From positions 13,717,501 through 13,781,500 of the forward strand of contig CP016211.1 of the NCBI GenBank assembly GCA_001931535.1: a stretch of DNA of 64,000 bases, given 5' to 3'. The stretch's first letter is position 1, and every line of letters begins with the position of its first letter. The stretch comes from Minicystis rosea. GTDB taxonomy: Bacteria; Myxococcota_A; Polyangia; Polyangiales; Polyangiaceae. Of this stretch, positions 18,309 through 27,685 are shown piece by piece. Below the pieces are notes generated by a model. The model saw only the letters and a program-made list of their open reading frames with translations. It did not search any database and was not told where the DNA came from. A program made the translations under genes and the position numbers.

Positions 18309-20909
18309 ATGGACCGCCACGACGAGAACCCGCCCGATCCCGTGGACGACGGCAGCACCATGCGCCTCGTCCCGCATCAGGGCCATCCCGGGCACGTGTC
18401 GCCCGACGCTCCGCCGTCGGGACCGATCGATACCCCGCCGCAGTTCACGCTCACGCCGGCTCCGGGGTCGCCCGGTTCGGCGTCGACGGAGCCGCCGTCG
18501 GTCTCTTCGTCCGGACAGGTCACGCTTCCGGTGCTGCCCGACTACGTCGTGCTCCGGCACCTCGGGAGCGGTGGCATGGGCGACGTCTTCCTCGCGCACG
18601 AGCCGTCGCTCGATCGCTACGTCGCCCTGAAGTTCATTCGCAATGTCGACGATCGCCCGGATTTTCGGATCCGCTTCCTCGTCGAAGCGCGCGCGACCGC
18701 GCGGCTCCAGCACCCCAACGTCCTCACGGTGCACCGGGTCAGTGAGCTCGATCAACGGCCCTACCTCGTGACCGAGTACATCGAGGGCAAGGGGCTCGAT
18801 CGCATCGAGAAGCCCATGCCGTGGCGGAGCGCGCTGGAGATCGGCATCGGCCTCGCGCGCGGGCTCGCCGCCGCGCATCGGCACGGCGTGCTGCACCGGG
18901 ACATCAAGCCGAGCAACGCCATCGTGAGCAAGGACGGTCACGTCAAGCTCGTCGACTTCGGCCTCGCCAAGCTGGTGAAGGTGGGCTCCACGTCGTCGCG
19001 CTTCCGCGCGCTCATCAAGTCGCCGCCGACGGCGACGATCCCGCCGCCGCACCCCGTCGACGCGCCCTCGGGAGGCGCGCCGCAGCTCACCGACTCGGGC
19101 GCGATGCTGGGCACGCCGGCGTACATGGCGCCCGAGATCTGGAGCGGGGAAGGGGCGACCGAGCGGTCCGACATCTACTCGCTCGGGGCGCTGCTCTTCG
19201 AGCTCTGCACCGGCGATCCGCCGCACAAGGGCGTGCCGCCGATCGAGCGCAAGAACCGCGAGGCGCCGTCGCTCGCGGCCATCATCCCCTCCATCGATCG
19301 CCGGCTCGCCGCCATCATCGAGCGCTGCCTGCGCAAGGATCCCTCGGAGCGCTACGCCACAGGCGACGGCCTCTGCCAGGCGCTCGAAGCGCTGGCGCGA
19401 ACGAGCGAACGAGCCGGCGATTTCTCGGCCTTCACGCGGACCTCGAGCGCGCGCGAGCTCGAGGGCGCCGGCACGCTCGCGCCCGAGCGCAGCGATCGCA
19501 CGGTCTCCGCGCCCTTGGGCAATCCCTACCTCGGTCTGCGCACGTTCGAGGCACAACACCGCGATCTCTTCTTCGGCCGCGAGGCCGAGATCAACACGGT
19601 CCTCGGGCGGCTCCGGCAAGAGTCGCTCGTGATCGTCGTGGGCGAGTATGCCGTGGGCAAGTCCTCGCTGTGCCGCGCGGGCGTGCTGCCCGAGGTGGAG
19701 GCCGGCGCGCTCCACGAGAACCGCGCTTGGTCGGCGGTGCGCGTGGTCCCTGGATCGGCGCCGCTCAGGGCCCTGGCGATCGCCGTCGCGCCCATCCTCG
19801 AGATGGATGCGAGCCGCGTGATGCGGCAGATGCGCGCGCGGCCGAGCGTGATCGCCGAGCTGCTCCGCGAGCGCTTGGGGCACCGCGCCGGCGTCGTGAT
19901 CTTCATCGATCAGCTCGAGGATCTCGTGACCGTGGGCGACACCGAGGGCGCGGCCATCGTCGACGAGGTGCTCGGCCACATCGCCCTCGGTGTGAACGGC
20001 GTGCGCCTCTTGATGACCGTGCGCAGCGCGCTCCTCGACGTGGTCGCGAACCTCCCATGGCTCGGCGATCAGATCGGGCGGGCCTCGTACCTCCTCAACC
20101 CGATGTCGCCCGAGGGCGTGCGCGAAGCCATCCTCGGCCCGGCGCGGCTCACCGGCGTCCGCTTCGATTCGGCGGCGCTCGTGGAGACGCTGGTCGAGGA
20201 GACGCTGCACGGCGAGTGGGGCCTGCCGCTGCTCCAGTTCGCGCTCTCCATGCTGTGGGAGGCGCGCGATCCGACCACCTTCGCCATCAACGACGCCGCC
20301 ACCGAGCGCCTCGGCGACGGCGCCAGCGCGCTCGCGCGCCACGCGGATCAGGTGATCCGCACCATGAGCGTCGAGCAACGCGCGGCCGCGCGCCGCATCC
20401 TCACCGCGCTCTCCACCGGCGACAGGGCCCAGGCGCGCCGTCGCTGGGACGAGCTCGTGGGCACCGATCCCGTGGATCGCGTGGCCCTCCACGAGCTCGT
20501 TCGCGGCCGCCTCGTGGCCGTGCGCGGCGGCGCGGAGGCGGGCGTGACCTACGAGCTCGTGCACCTCGCGCTGCGCGAAGAATGGGACACGCTGCGCCGT
20601 TGGTTGGGCGAGCCGACCGAGGGATATCTCGTGCTCCTGCGCTTGCAGGCCGCCGCGGTGCAATGGGAGCACTATGGGCCGGGCGCGCGCCTCTGGACCG
20701 AGAGCGAGCTCAGCCAGCTCCGCGCCGTCGATCCCGCCGAGCTCTCCCCGCCGGAGCGCGCCTTCATCGAAGCCTCGCGCCGCGAGGTGCGCTGCGCCCG
20801 GCTCGCCCGCAAGGTCTCCCGAGCCCTGCTTTCGCTGGCCGGGAGCGTCGTCGGGGCCTCGCGATCCTCTCCGCGATCGAGTGGAAATCGGCGCGACGAG
20901 CGCCGCTGA
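18309..20909 (+). CDS. Ser/Thr protein kinase fused to STAND-type NTPase
   Basis: 866 residues. A disordered N-terminus of about 75 residues precedes a Hanks-type kinase (about 78-365): LGSGGMGDVF P-loop, VALKF lysine, HRDIKPSN catalytic loop, DFGLAK, GTPAYMAPE. From about residue 400 comes a STAND module: NPYLGLRTFE, Walker A GEYAVGKSSL near 443, Walker B VVIFIDQLEDL near 529. A winged-helix/helical part ends with VHLALREEWDTLRRWL. Such proteins usually continue into a transmembrane helix and repeats; here the chain stops soon after VSRALLSLAGSVVG. Adding one G at 20853-20856 gives a better membrane helix (VVGGLAILSAIEW) but no nearby stop. It is upstream of vgrG and may control secretion by phosphorylation. 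Confidence 0.87.
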   Translation: MDRHDENPPDPVDDGSTMRLVPHQGHPGHVSPDAPPSGPIDTPPQFTLTPAPGSPGSASTEPPSVSSSGQVTLPVLPDYVVLRHLGSGGMGDVFLAHEPSLDRYVALKFIRNVDDRPDFRIRFLVEARATARLQHPNVLTVHRVSELDQRPYLVTEYIEGKGLDRIEKPMPWRSALEIGIGLARGLAAAHRHGVLHRDIKPSNAIVSKDGHVKLVDFGLAKLVKVGSTSSRFRALIKSPPTATIPPPHPVDAPSGGAPQLTDSGAMLGTPAYMAPEIWSGEGATERSDIYSLGALLFELCTGDPPHKGVPPIERKNREAPSLAAIIPSIDRRLAAIIERCLRKDPSERYATGDGLCQALEALARTSERAGDFSAFTRTSSARELEGAGTLAPERSDRTVSAPLGNPYLGLRTFEAQHRDLFFGREAEINTVLGRLRQESLVIVVGEYAVGKSSLCRAGVLPEVEAGALHENRAWSAVRVVPGSAPLRALAIAVAPILEMDASRVMRQMRARPSVIAELLRERLGHRAGVVIFIDQLEDLVTVGDTEGAAIVDEVLGHIALGVNGVRLLMTVRSALLDVVANLPWLGDQIGRASYLLNPMSPEGVREAILGPARLTGVRFDSAALVETLVEETLHGEWGLPLLQFALSMLWEARDPTTFAINDAATERLGDGASALARHADQVIRTMSVEQRAAARRILTALSTGDRAQARRRWDELVGTDPVDRVALHELVRGRLVAVRGGAEAGVTYELVHLALREEWDTLRRWLGEPTEGYLVLLRLQAAAVQWEHYGPGARLWTESELSQLRAVDPAELSPPERAFIEASRREVRCARLARKVSRALLSLAGSVVGASRSSPRSSGNRRDERR

Positions 20910-20954
20910 TTCATCGCGGCGCTGGTCGCCGGAGCGTGCCTCCCATACCCTGCG

Positions 20955-23900
20955 GTGGCTGTGCCGAACCTCGATCTGTCCTTCGCATCGGGCGAGTCTT
21001 CCCTCACCGTCCGCAGCTTCTCGATCGATCAGCGCATGTCGGGCCTCTTCGAGGTCTCGGTGGTCGCCGTCTCGCCGGACGACGATCTCGATCTCGACGC
21101 GCTCCTCGGCAGTGGCGCCGCGCTGCGCCTCGGATCGGCCGACGCAGGCGCTTCGTTCCGCGCGTGGACCGGCATCGTCAGCCACGCCGAGCAGGTCGAC
21201 ATCGACGCGGCCCACGAGGCCACGTACTACCTCCGCATCGTCCCCGCGCTGTGGCGCACCACGCGCAGGCGGAACAACCGGATCTTCCAGCACCGATCGA
21301 TCCCCGAGATCGCGACCTCGCTCCTCGCCGAGTGGGGGATCGAGCCCATCGTCGAGCTCGATCTCGCCTCCTTCCCGCGCTTCGAATACCGCGTTCAATA
21401 CGGCGAGACCGACTTCGCCTTCCTGAGCCGCATCCTCGAGGAGGCCGGCATCGCCTACGCGTTCCGCGATCCGGATCCCGCCGAGGAAGCGGCGCAGACC
21501 GCGCTCGTGCTCGGGACCGACGCGCACGCTGGCGCGCTGCGCGAAGGCGGTCCGCTGATCTACGTGCCCGGCAAGGACGTGCAGCACCCGCCGAGCTCCA
21601 TCTGGCAGGTGCGTTTCATCGAAGACGTGCGCGCCGGCCGCCGCACGCTACGCGACTACGACTTCCGTTCGCGCCCCGATTTTCAGCTCTTCGCCGAGGC
21701 TCGCGCCCAGGTCTCCATCGAAGATCGCTTCGAGCTCTACGACTACGCGCCCGGCGCCTTCCTCGTCGAGCCCGAGGGCGGCCGCGGCGCGCGCGTCGAC
21801 GAGCGCCACGCGCAGGCCCTCGCCGCGCGTCAGCTCGGCGCCGAGCGTCAGGGCAAGCGCTCCGTCTCCTTCCGCGCCAACGTCCTCGATCTCGCGCCGG
21901 GCGTCGTCTTCGCCATCGCCGGTCATCCGCGGCGCGAGCTCGGCGATGCGCGCCGCCTCCTCGCCGTTCGCCAGATCATCGAAGGCGCGCGCGACGGCGA
22001 GTGGAACATCACCGGCCACGCCGTCCTCGCCGACGAGCCCTACCGGCCGGCGCTCGTCACGCCGCGCCCGCGCATCCACGGCGTGCAGAGCGCGCTCGTC
22101 GTCGGCCCCGCGGGCGAGGAGATCCACACCGACGAGCTCGGCCGCGTGCGCGTCCAGTTCCATTGGGATCGAGAGGGCAAGCGCGATCAGAACAGCTCCT
22201 GCTTCGTGCGCGTCAGCCAAGCGTGGGCCGGCCGCGGCTTCGGCGTCGAGGCCATCCCGCGCGTCGGCGACGAGGTCCTCGTCGGCTTCTTCGAGGGCGA
22301 TCCCGATCAGCCCGTCGTCGTCGGCCGCGTTCACAACAGCGCCGCGCGCGTGCCCCTCGCGCTCCCCGCGCAGAAGACGCGCACCACCTGGCGCACCGAG
22401 AGCACGCCCGGCGGCGGCGGGTGGAACGAGATCACCTTCGAAGATCAGAAGGGCAAAGAGCTCGTCTACGTGCAGGCCGAGCGCGATCTCGAGCGCCTCG
22501 TGAAGCAGCACGAGACCGTCACCATCGGCGCCTCGCTGGAGACCTCCATCGGCACCACCGAGACGCGCGCGATCGGCGCCGATCAGACCGTGCGCATCGG
22601 CGGCAGCCGCACTTCCGAGGTCAAAGGCTCGGAGACCCTCGCCGTCGGCGAGAGCTTCCGCCTCGATCTCGGCGGCGGTGCCGCGGGCGCGGCCATCACC
22701 CGCGACAAGCGCATCGTCTTCACCACCGGCGAAGCGTCCATCGTCCTCGACGGGCCCAACATCTATTTCGACGCGCAGGCCGCCGTGCACCTCAAAGGCG
22801 GTGACGTGGTCGCCATCGCCGGCGCCGAAGTTCACGTCGACGGCGGCCCCAACGTGTACCTCAACGCCGGCAGCGCCGGCGCGCCCGTCCCGCTCGCGCT
22901 CGACACCGCCATCGATCTCGAAGCCCACCTCGACCTCCCGGAGACGCCGATCGAGCAGGCCTTCTCCGCGCTCCTCTCCGTCCCGCCGGAGGAGCCCGGC
23001 GCCGCGCCCGAGGCCATTCCCCTCCCGGCCCACGTCGAGGAGCAGCTCCGCGCCCAGCGCGACAAGATCGCGCACGGCATCGAAGAGATCGAGGCCAAGG
23101 TCCTGGAGAAGGTCGAGCTCGTGAAGGCCAAGATCAAGGCCCTCGGCGAGAACATCGTGCCCCGCGTGGAGAAGGCGCGCGCCGAGATCAACGCCCGCAT
23201 CGAGGCGCTGCGCGGTCAGATCGAGAAGATCAAAGCCGAGGCCGCGGCCCGCATCGCCGCGCTCAAGGCCGAGGCCGAGCGCATCCGAGCCGCGATCCAG
23301 GCTCGGATCGACAAGGCCAAGGAGATCGTCGCCCGCGCCAAGGAGGCCGTCGACAAAGTCGTCGAGCGCATCGAGGAGGCGAAGACGCGCGTCCGCGAGA
23401 CCATCGCCGACATCAAGAAGCGCATCACCGATCTCCGCGACGACGTCAAAGCCCGCTTCGACGAGCTGAAGAAGCGCGCCATCGCCGTGCGGGATCAAGC
23501 GCAGCACGTCATCGACGAAGTGAAGGGCGCCATCGAGCACGCCAAGGAGCAGGCCAAGCAGCTCGTCACCGACGTGAAGACCGGCATCGAGCGCGCGAAG
23601 CAACACTTCCACGACATCGTCGCCGATCTGAAGAACGACAACGTTTCGCTCAAGCAGCGCCTGAAGGACGCCTTCGGCGACTTCCAAGAGCTCACCGCCG
23701 ACGCCAAGGCCGACGCGGCCAAGGTGAGCGCCGGCGCCAAGGCGATCGTCAACGACGCCAAGGCAAACGCCGCGCAAATCAAGGCCGACGCCAAGCAGAC
23801 CGTCGACGAGGCCAAGGCCCTCGCGCAGCAAGCCAAGCAGGACGTGAAGGACTCGATCGCCGAGGCCAAGCAGGCCGCGAAGGACAGCGCCGATCAGGTG

Positions 23901-24644
23901 AAGGCCACCGCCGACGAGCTGAAGCAGCAAGCGAAGGGCGCCGCCGCCGACGTGAAGGACGCGTACGGCGACATCAAAGGCCAGGTCAAAGACATCTTCA
24001 GCACCGACCCGACGAAGACCGCCGCGAACGCGCTCGAGCAAGGCGCCGACGCCGGCAAAGCCCCCGTGCCCTTCGCCAACAAGATCCCCGCCGGCGGCTC
24101 CGCCCCGAGCTTGCCGCTCGGCGGCGGAGGCAACACGCCTTCCGTCTCGATCCCGGGCTTTTCCTCCGGTGGATCGAGCGCATCTTCGATCTCCATCCCG
24201 AGCAGCCTCGGCGGCAACGGAGGCGCGCCCGTGCCCTTCTCGAACACCATCGCCGCCGGTGGATCGAGCCTCGGCGGCGGCGCGCCCGTGCCCTTCTCGA
24301 GCACCGTCGCAGGCGGCGCGCCGAGCCTCCCGGCGGCGCCGCAAAGCACCATCGTCACGCGCTCGGGCGCTTTCGGTGCCGACACCGTCGCGCGCTCGGT
24401 CAATGGCACCAACGGCGCGACCTTCCTCCAGAGCCCGAACGAGGGGCAGCTCATGATCGTGCCCACGCAGGGCGCGCGCCCCGTCGCCGCGAACCTGTTG
24501 AGCGCGCAGGTCGTCGAGCACCAGATGAGCGGCATGCCCTCGAGCGACGCCTTCGCCGCGGTCCTGAAGGAGCACGGCTATCTCGTTTACGAGCGCCCCT
24601 GGGACAGCCTCTCCGGCGAGTTCATCCAGAAAGCCGTCCTCTAG
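20955..24644 (+). CDS. vgrG: VgrG spike protein with long coiled-coil C-terminal extension
   Basis: 1229 residues from GTG 20955. The gp27-like part spans about 1-360 (IFQHRSIPEIATSLLAEWGI, VQYGETDFAFLSRILEEAGI), the OB-fold about 385-470 (TDELGRVRVQFHWDREG, GDEVLVGFFEGDPDQP) and the needle repeats about 480-640. From about 694 to 1012 there is an almost uninterrupted charged amphipathic coiled coil of Ala/Lys/Glu/Asp heptads, resembling LEA or apolipoprotein helices. Next is a Gly/Ser-rich tail with three APVPF(A/S)N-type repeats (nt 24061, 24229, 24286) and a final globular piece of about 100 residues. Ordinary VgrG ends near 650-700, so this is an extended one; whether the tail is toxin, tether or cargo holder is unknown. 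A DUF1795 chaperone and a PAAR gene follow. Confidence 0.93.
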   Translation: MAVPNLDLSFASGESSLTVRSFSIDQRMSGLFEVSVVAVSPDDDLDLDALLGSGAALRLGSADAGASFRAWTGIVSHAEQVDIDAAHEATYYLRIVPALWRTTRRRNNRIFQHRSIPEIATSLLAEWGIEPIVELDLASFPRFEYRVQYGETDFAFLSRILEEAGIAYAFRDPDPAEEAAQTALVLGTDAHAGALREGGPLIYVPGKDVQHPPSSIWQVRFIEDVRAGRRTLRDYDFRSRPDFQLFAEARAQVSIEDRFELYDYAPGAFLVEPEGGRGARVDERHAQALAARQLGAERQGKRSVSFRANVLDLAPGVVFAIAGHPRRELGDARRLLAVRQIIEGARDGEWNITGHAVLADEPYRPALVTPRPRIHGVQSALVVGPAGEEIHTDELGRVRVQFHWDREGKRDQNSSCFVRVSQAWAGRGFGVEAIPRVGDEVLVGFFEGDPDQPVVVGRVHNSAARVPLALPAQKTRTTWRTESTPGGGGWNEITFEDQKGKELVYVQAERDLERLVKQHETVTIGASLETSIGTTETRAIGADQTVRIGGSRTSEVKGSETLAVGESFRLDLGGGAAGAAITRDKRIVFTTGEASIVLDGPNIYFDAQAAVHLKGGDVVAIAGAEVHVDGGPNVYLNAGSAGAPVPLALDTAIDLEAHLDLPETPIEQAFSALLSVPPEEPGAAPEAIPLPAHVEEQLRAQRDKIAHGIEEIEAKVLEKVELVKAKIKALGENIVPRVEKARAEINARIEALRGQIEKIKAEAAARIAALKAEAERIRAAIQARIDKAKEIVARAKEAVDKVVERIEEAKTRVRETIADIKKRITDLRDDVKARFDELKKRAIAVRDQAQHVIDEVKGAIEHAKEQAKQLVTDVKTGIERAKQHFHDIVADLKNDNVSLKQRLKDAFGDFQELTADAKADAAKVSAGAKAIVNDAKANAAQIKADAKQTVDEAKALAQQAKQDVKDSIAEAKQAAKDSADQVKATADELKQQAKGAAADVKDAYGDIKGQVKDIFSTDPTKTAANALEQGADAGKAPVPFANKIPAGGSAPSLPLGGGGNTPSVSIPGFSSGGSSASSISIPSSLGGNGGAPVPFSNTIAAGGSSLGGGAPVPFSSTVAGGAPSLPAAPQSTIVTRSGAFGADTVARSVNGTNGATFLQSPNEGQLMIVPTQGARPVAANLLSAQVVEHQMSGMPSSDAFAAVLKEHGYLVYERPWDSLSGEFIQKAVL

Positions 24645-24662
24645 CCGCGACGACGAGAGCCC

Positions 24663-25118
24663 ATGCCCCGCCACGAACAACGAGACATCACCTTCGACGT
24701 CCCGCGCCATTGGGACGACAAGACCATCGTCGCGTACGCCGCGCCTCCGCAGCCCGGCCAAGCCGTCGCGGCCAACCTGGTGATGACGCGCGACACCCTG
24801 CGCGACGGCGAGACCCTCGCGCAATACGCCGATCGCCAGCTCACCGAGATGGCCAAGCGCCTCGACGCCTTCGAGCTCGTGGGCCGCGAGGACACCGCCG
24901 TCGGCGGCTCGCCCGCGACCGTGATTCGCTTCACCGCCCGCGCGGTGAGCGGCCCGCTCGCGCAGCGCCTCGTCGTGATCCAAGGCCGCCGTCGCGGCGT
25001 CTACTGCCTCACCGCGACGAGCGCACGAGCGGACGCGGCGCAGAACGATCCGCTCTTCGATCGCATCCTCGGCAGCATTCGTTTTCCGGCCGTCGAGCCC
25101 GGCGCGGGGCCGGCATGA
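24663..25118 (+). CDS. DUF1795/DcrB-like T6SS chaperone (Eag type)
   Basis: 151 residues, cytoplasmic. The sequence follows DUF1795: ITFDVPRHWDDKTIVAY near the N-terminus, LAQYADRQLTEMAKRLDAFEL, and the closing DPLFDRILGSIRFP. DUF1795 proteins in T6SS clusters (Eag chaperones) hold the transmembrane segments of prePAAR effectors and help load them on VgrG. The gene lies 18 bases after vgrG and its stop overlaps the start of the PAAR gene (ATGA), which is the expected context. Regulation is likely shared with vgrG. Confidence 0.88.
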   Translation: MPRHEQRDITFDVPRHWDDKTIVAYAAPPQPGQAVAANLVMTRDTLRDGETLAQYADRQLTEMAKRLDAFELVGREDTAVGGSPATVIRFTARAVSGPLAQRLVVIQGRRRGVYCLTATSARADAAQNDPLFDRILGSIRFPAVEPGAGPA

Positions 25119-25870
25119 GCACCGCGCTGGCCGCCGCTCGCCAAGGCGATCGCCACTCGCACGCCGCGAATACGAGCGATCGCGACGCGGGTGCGCTCCT
25201 CTCGGTCGCCGCCTCCGCCCTCGTCTCCGCGGTCTCCTTGGGCGGCGTCGCCGTCTCCATGATCGGCGCAGGCGTCGCTTCGGGCGGCGGTGGCCACATC
25301 ACCACGCGCGACGTCATCCCCTTCGACACGAGCGGCAGCGTCGCGAACGGCTCGGTGCGCACCTTCCTCGGCGCCGCCCGCCTCGCCGCCGCGCTCGCGG
25401 GCGCCGAGCCGCTCGACTGCTCGCATCACCGCGGCGGCCCCATTCGCATGGGCAGCGCCACCGTCTTCGTCGATGGTCGCAGCTTCGCGCGCCAAACCGA
25501 TCAGACCTCGTGCGGCTCCATCCTCAGCGACGGCGACGCCACCATCCTCGTCGGCGGCGCGCCCTTCGACGGCGCTCCGCCCAACCCGCTCGCCGCCCTC
25601 ACTACCGTCCCCGCCCTCGCGAGCGTCGTCGTCGGCGCCGCGCTCGCCGTCGGCGCCTCCGCGGTCGCCACCGCGCAACGCTGGGGTGAAACCCTGCTCG
25701 GCGAGGCCGCCGCCATCGCCGACGAAGCCCAAACGACCTTGCAACAAACCGCCGGCGCGCTCGCCGCCGACGTGGGCACCCTCGTGGGCACGATCGACGA
25801 AGGCGTGGACGGCGTGCTCGGCCCGCTCCTCGGCCTCGATCTCGGCGACATCGGTCACGCTCTCGAGTAA
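25115..25870 (+). CDS. prePAAR/PAAR-domain T6SS spike-tip protein with membrane segments
   Basis: 251 residues from the ATG at 25115. The N-terminus holds AARQGDRHSH, an exact fit to the prePAAR pattern AARxxDxxxH. A hydrophobic segment (about 27-57, LLSVAASALVSAVSLGGVAV) follows, then the PAAR domain with CSHHRGGPIRMGS, FARQTDQTSCGS and ATILVGG. A second hydrophobic stretch lies near 158-180 (VPALASVVVGAALAVGASAV). The remaining 70 residues are helical with no known toxin domain. The protein may be a tip adaptor, or its effector part may be this short membrane-active tail. The upstream coupled Eag-type chaperone supports a prePAAR assignment. Confidence 0.88.
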   Translation: MSTALAAARQGDRHSHAANTSDRDAGALLSVAASALVSAVSLGGVAVSMIGAGVASGGGGHITTRDVIPFDTSGSVANGSVRTFLGAARLAAALAGAEPLDCSHHRGGPIRMGSATVFVDGRSFARQTDQTSCGSILSDGDATILVGGAPFDGAPPNPLAALTTVPALASVVVGAALAVGASAVATAQRWGETLLGEAAAIADEAQTTLQQTAGALAADVGTLVGTIDEGVDGVLGPLLGLDLGDIGHALE

Positions 25871-25907
25871 CCGCGGTGCCGTCTCGCGTTGCGAGCCGTC
25901 GTGACGC

Positions 25908-26414
25908 TTACGAGCTCTTGTCCGGCGATCGGCTCGAAGGCGGGAGCGTCAGGAACGCCATCGCCTCGCGCTCGTCGGTGAGCACCGGGATCTCGAACCC
26001 GCGCTCGCGGAAGAGCTGCTGCGCCTGCGTCCGTCCCGTCGCGGTGCGCGCCAGCACCGCGAGCTGCGCGAACCCGAGCGCCACGAAGCGGCGCGGGTGG
26101 CTCGCGGCCGCGCTCATGAACTCCGGATCGTTGCGCAGCGGCGCCGCGCACGTATCGATGAGCAGCGCCGACGCCCTTCGATCCTGCGCAATCAGAAACG
26201 TTTCCAGCGCCTGGAACGACCCCTCCACCTCGGAGGCCGATCCGTATGGGCGCGGCGTCCGCCGCACCACGATCAGCCGGCGCACGCCGTCCCGCGACAC
26301 CATCCAATGGTCGTTGTGGAAGAGGAGATGCATCGCCGATTTCAGCGCCGCCGGATGGGGCAGGTGCGGCGCCGCACCATAACAGGGCTCGATGGTCTGC
26401 CCAATCGTTTCCAT
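25908..26414 (-). CDS. Hypothetical STAS-like protein
   Basis: 168 residues from 26414, or 141 from the in-frame ATG at 26333, which gives a more natural start (MHLLFHNDHWMV). The pattern of short strands and helices (RLIVVRRTPRPYGS, SALLIDTCAAPLRND, FVALGFAQLAVLARTA, GFEIPVLTDEREAMAFL) resembles the SpoIIAA-like STAS folds common in myxobacteria. In these the host-state readout DTC replaces the usual Asp-Ser; no phosphorylatable Ser is obvious. It converges with the PAAR gene (37 bases apart) and its 5' side faces the IS630 insertion. Confidence 0.65.
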   Translation of the reverse strand: METIGQTIEPCYGAAPHLPHPAALKSAMHLLFHNDHWMVSRDGVRRLIVVRRTPRPYGSASEVEGSFQALETFLIAQDRRASALLIDTCAAPLRNDPEFMSAAASHPRRFVALGFAQLAVLARTATGRTQAQQLFRERGFEIPVLTDEREAMAFLTLPPSSRSPDKSS

Positions 26415-26624
26415 CGCCGTCCCGGGCGGTTTTATCGACTGTGAGCTATATTCCAGTGGTATTGACCAATGGTCATTACCTCGACCAAGAGATTGGTAAT
26501 GACCCCGAGACGCGACGCATTAGGGTTTTGCCCGAGCGACCTGGTGGGTCACCGGATAGGGGCTTATGCGACAGTGTACGATCCTCGACGGGGCGGAGGT
26601 CAGTCGCGGGATGTGTTCCTGGCT

Positions 26625-27685
26625 CTAGAGCGGTTTTCGCTCGAGTGCGGTACAGCCGGTCTTCGGCGAGGCGCGAGCTCGACCAAGTGGCGTGGGCGCG
26701 CGCGATTGGACCGGGCGCGGACGAGCGCGACGACGAGGTCGTCGGATGTAGCCTTTCAGCGCGAACCAGCCCTGCGCGTCCTGCCGAAAGACCTTGTCGA
26801 CCCCACGGACCATCGCGTCGTAAACCGCCGGCACGGTGCGCGGAGCTGCGGCGCGAAGGGCCTCCTTGACCTTGGAGCCGCAGTTCTCCACCGGCGACAG
26901 GTCTGGCGAATACGCGGGCAGAATCCAATAGCGAACGCCTCGAGCACGGAGCGCTTGGCGCACGCCGCGCAGGCGATGCGCGCCAAGGCCGTCGGCAATG
27001 ACCACGTCTCCGCGCTTCAGCTCGGGCATGAGCACTTGGCGCACGTAGACATCGAAGTGCTCACCGTTCATCGCCCCCTTAAAGGCCCACGGTGCGACGA
27101 CACCTCGCAGGCCAAGCCCCATCACCAGCGTGATGTTCGGGTCCGGGTTGGCGGGGACCTTGCCATAGGCACGCCTGCCGCGAGGCGCGCGCCCATAGCG
27201 ACGCGTCATGCCGAGATGAGCGCCAAATTCGTCGACGAAGATCAGCCGTCGCGCCCCCGCCGCCAACGCTCGACGGCGGAACCTGCGGCGCGCGACTTGG
27301 ACATCGGGCCTGTCTTGTTCGCTTGGACAGAGCGTCTTTTTTTTCGCGGCAAACCAAGCCGCTTCAGCGTCCGGCACATCGTCGGGCGGCTCACGCGCGC
27401 ACCTGTGCGGCGCTCCAGCAGCTCGATCAGCTCATCCAGGGTTCGATCGTTCTTCTCATCCACGAGCGCCTGTAGTTGCTGTGCTCCGGCCTCGTCGATC
27501 TTCGAGACCCTTCCGCCACCGTGCGGACGAGGCGCAACGCTCCCGGTTGTCCGCTCGAGACTGAGATAGTCCTGCACAGTGCTGAGAACGACGGCGAAAC
27601 GCTCCGCGATCTCTCGCATGCTTCCCTCGCCGTTGCGGTAGGCGTCAACAATCCGCTGTCGCAAGTCGACACTGTACGGTCCCAT
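26625..27685 (-). CDS. IS630 transposase, made by -1 frameshifting
   Basis: The first frame starts at 27685 (MGPYSVDLRQRIVDAY), contains the helix-turn-helix region and ends near 27242. The second frame (27377 to 26625) carries the DDE domain: LIFVDEFGAH, VIADGLGAH and PAYSPDLSPVENCGSKVKEAL. The two overlap at an A8 run (complement of 27337-27344). There a -1 slip joins KKRR to AKKKTLC, the usual programmed shift in this family. The second frame reads through the terminal repeat and its TAG stop uses the flanking TA duplication. The last 30 Arg-rich residues may therefore be dispensable. Confidence 0.88.

Noticed and set aside
18291..21587. 1098-residue open frame on the minus strand
   Set aside because: Antisense shadow of the kinase-STAND gene in GC-rich DNA; rich in Arg, His, Gly and Glu without motifs.
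21648..24983. 1111-residue open frame on the minus strand
   Set aside because: Antisense shadow of vgrG; its regular LLDLVDGVLE-like text is the complement of coiled-coil codons.
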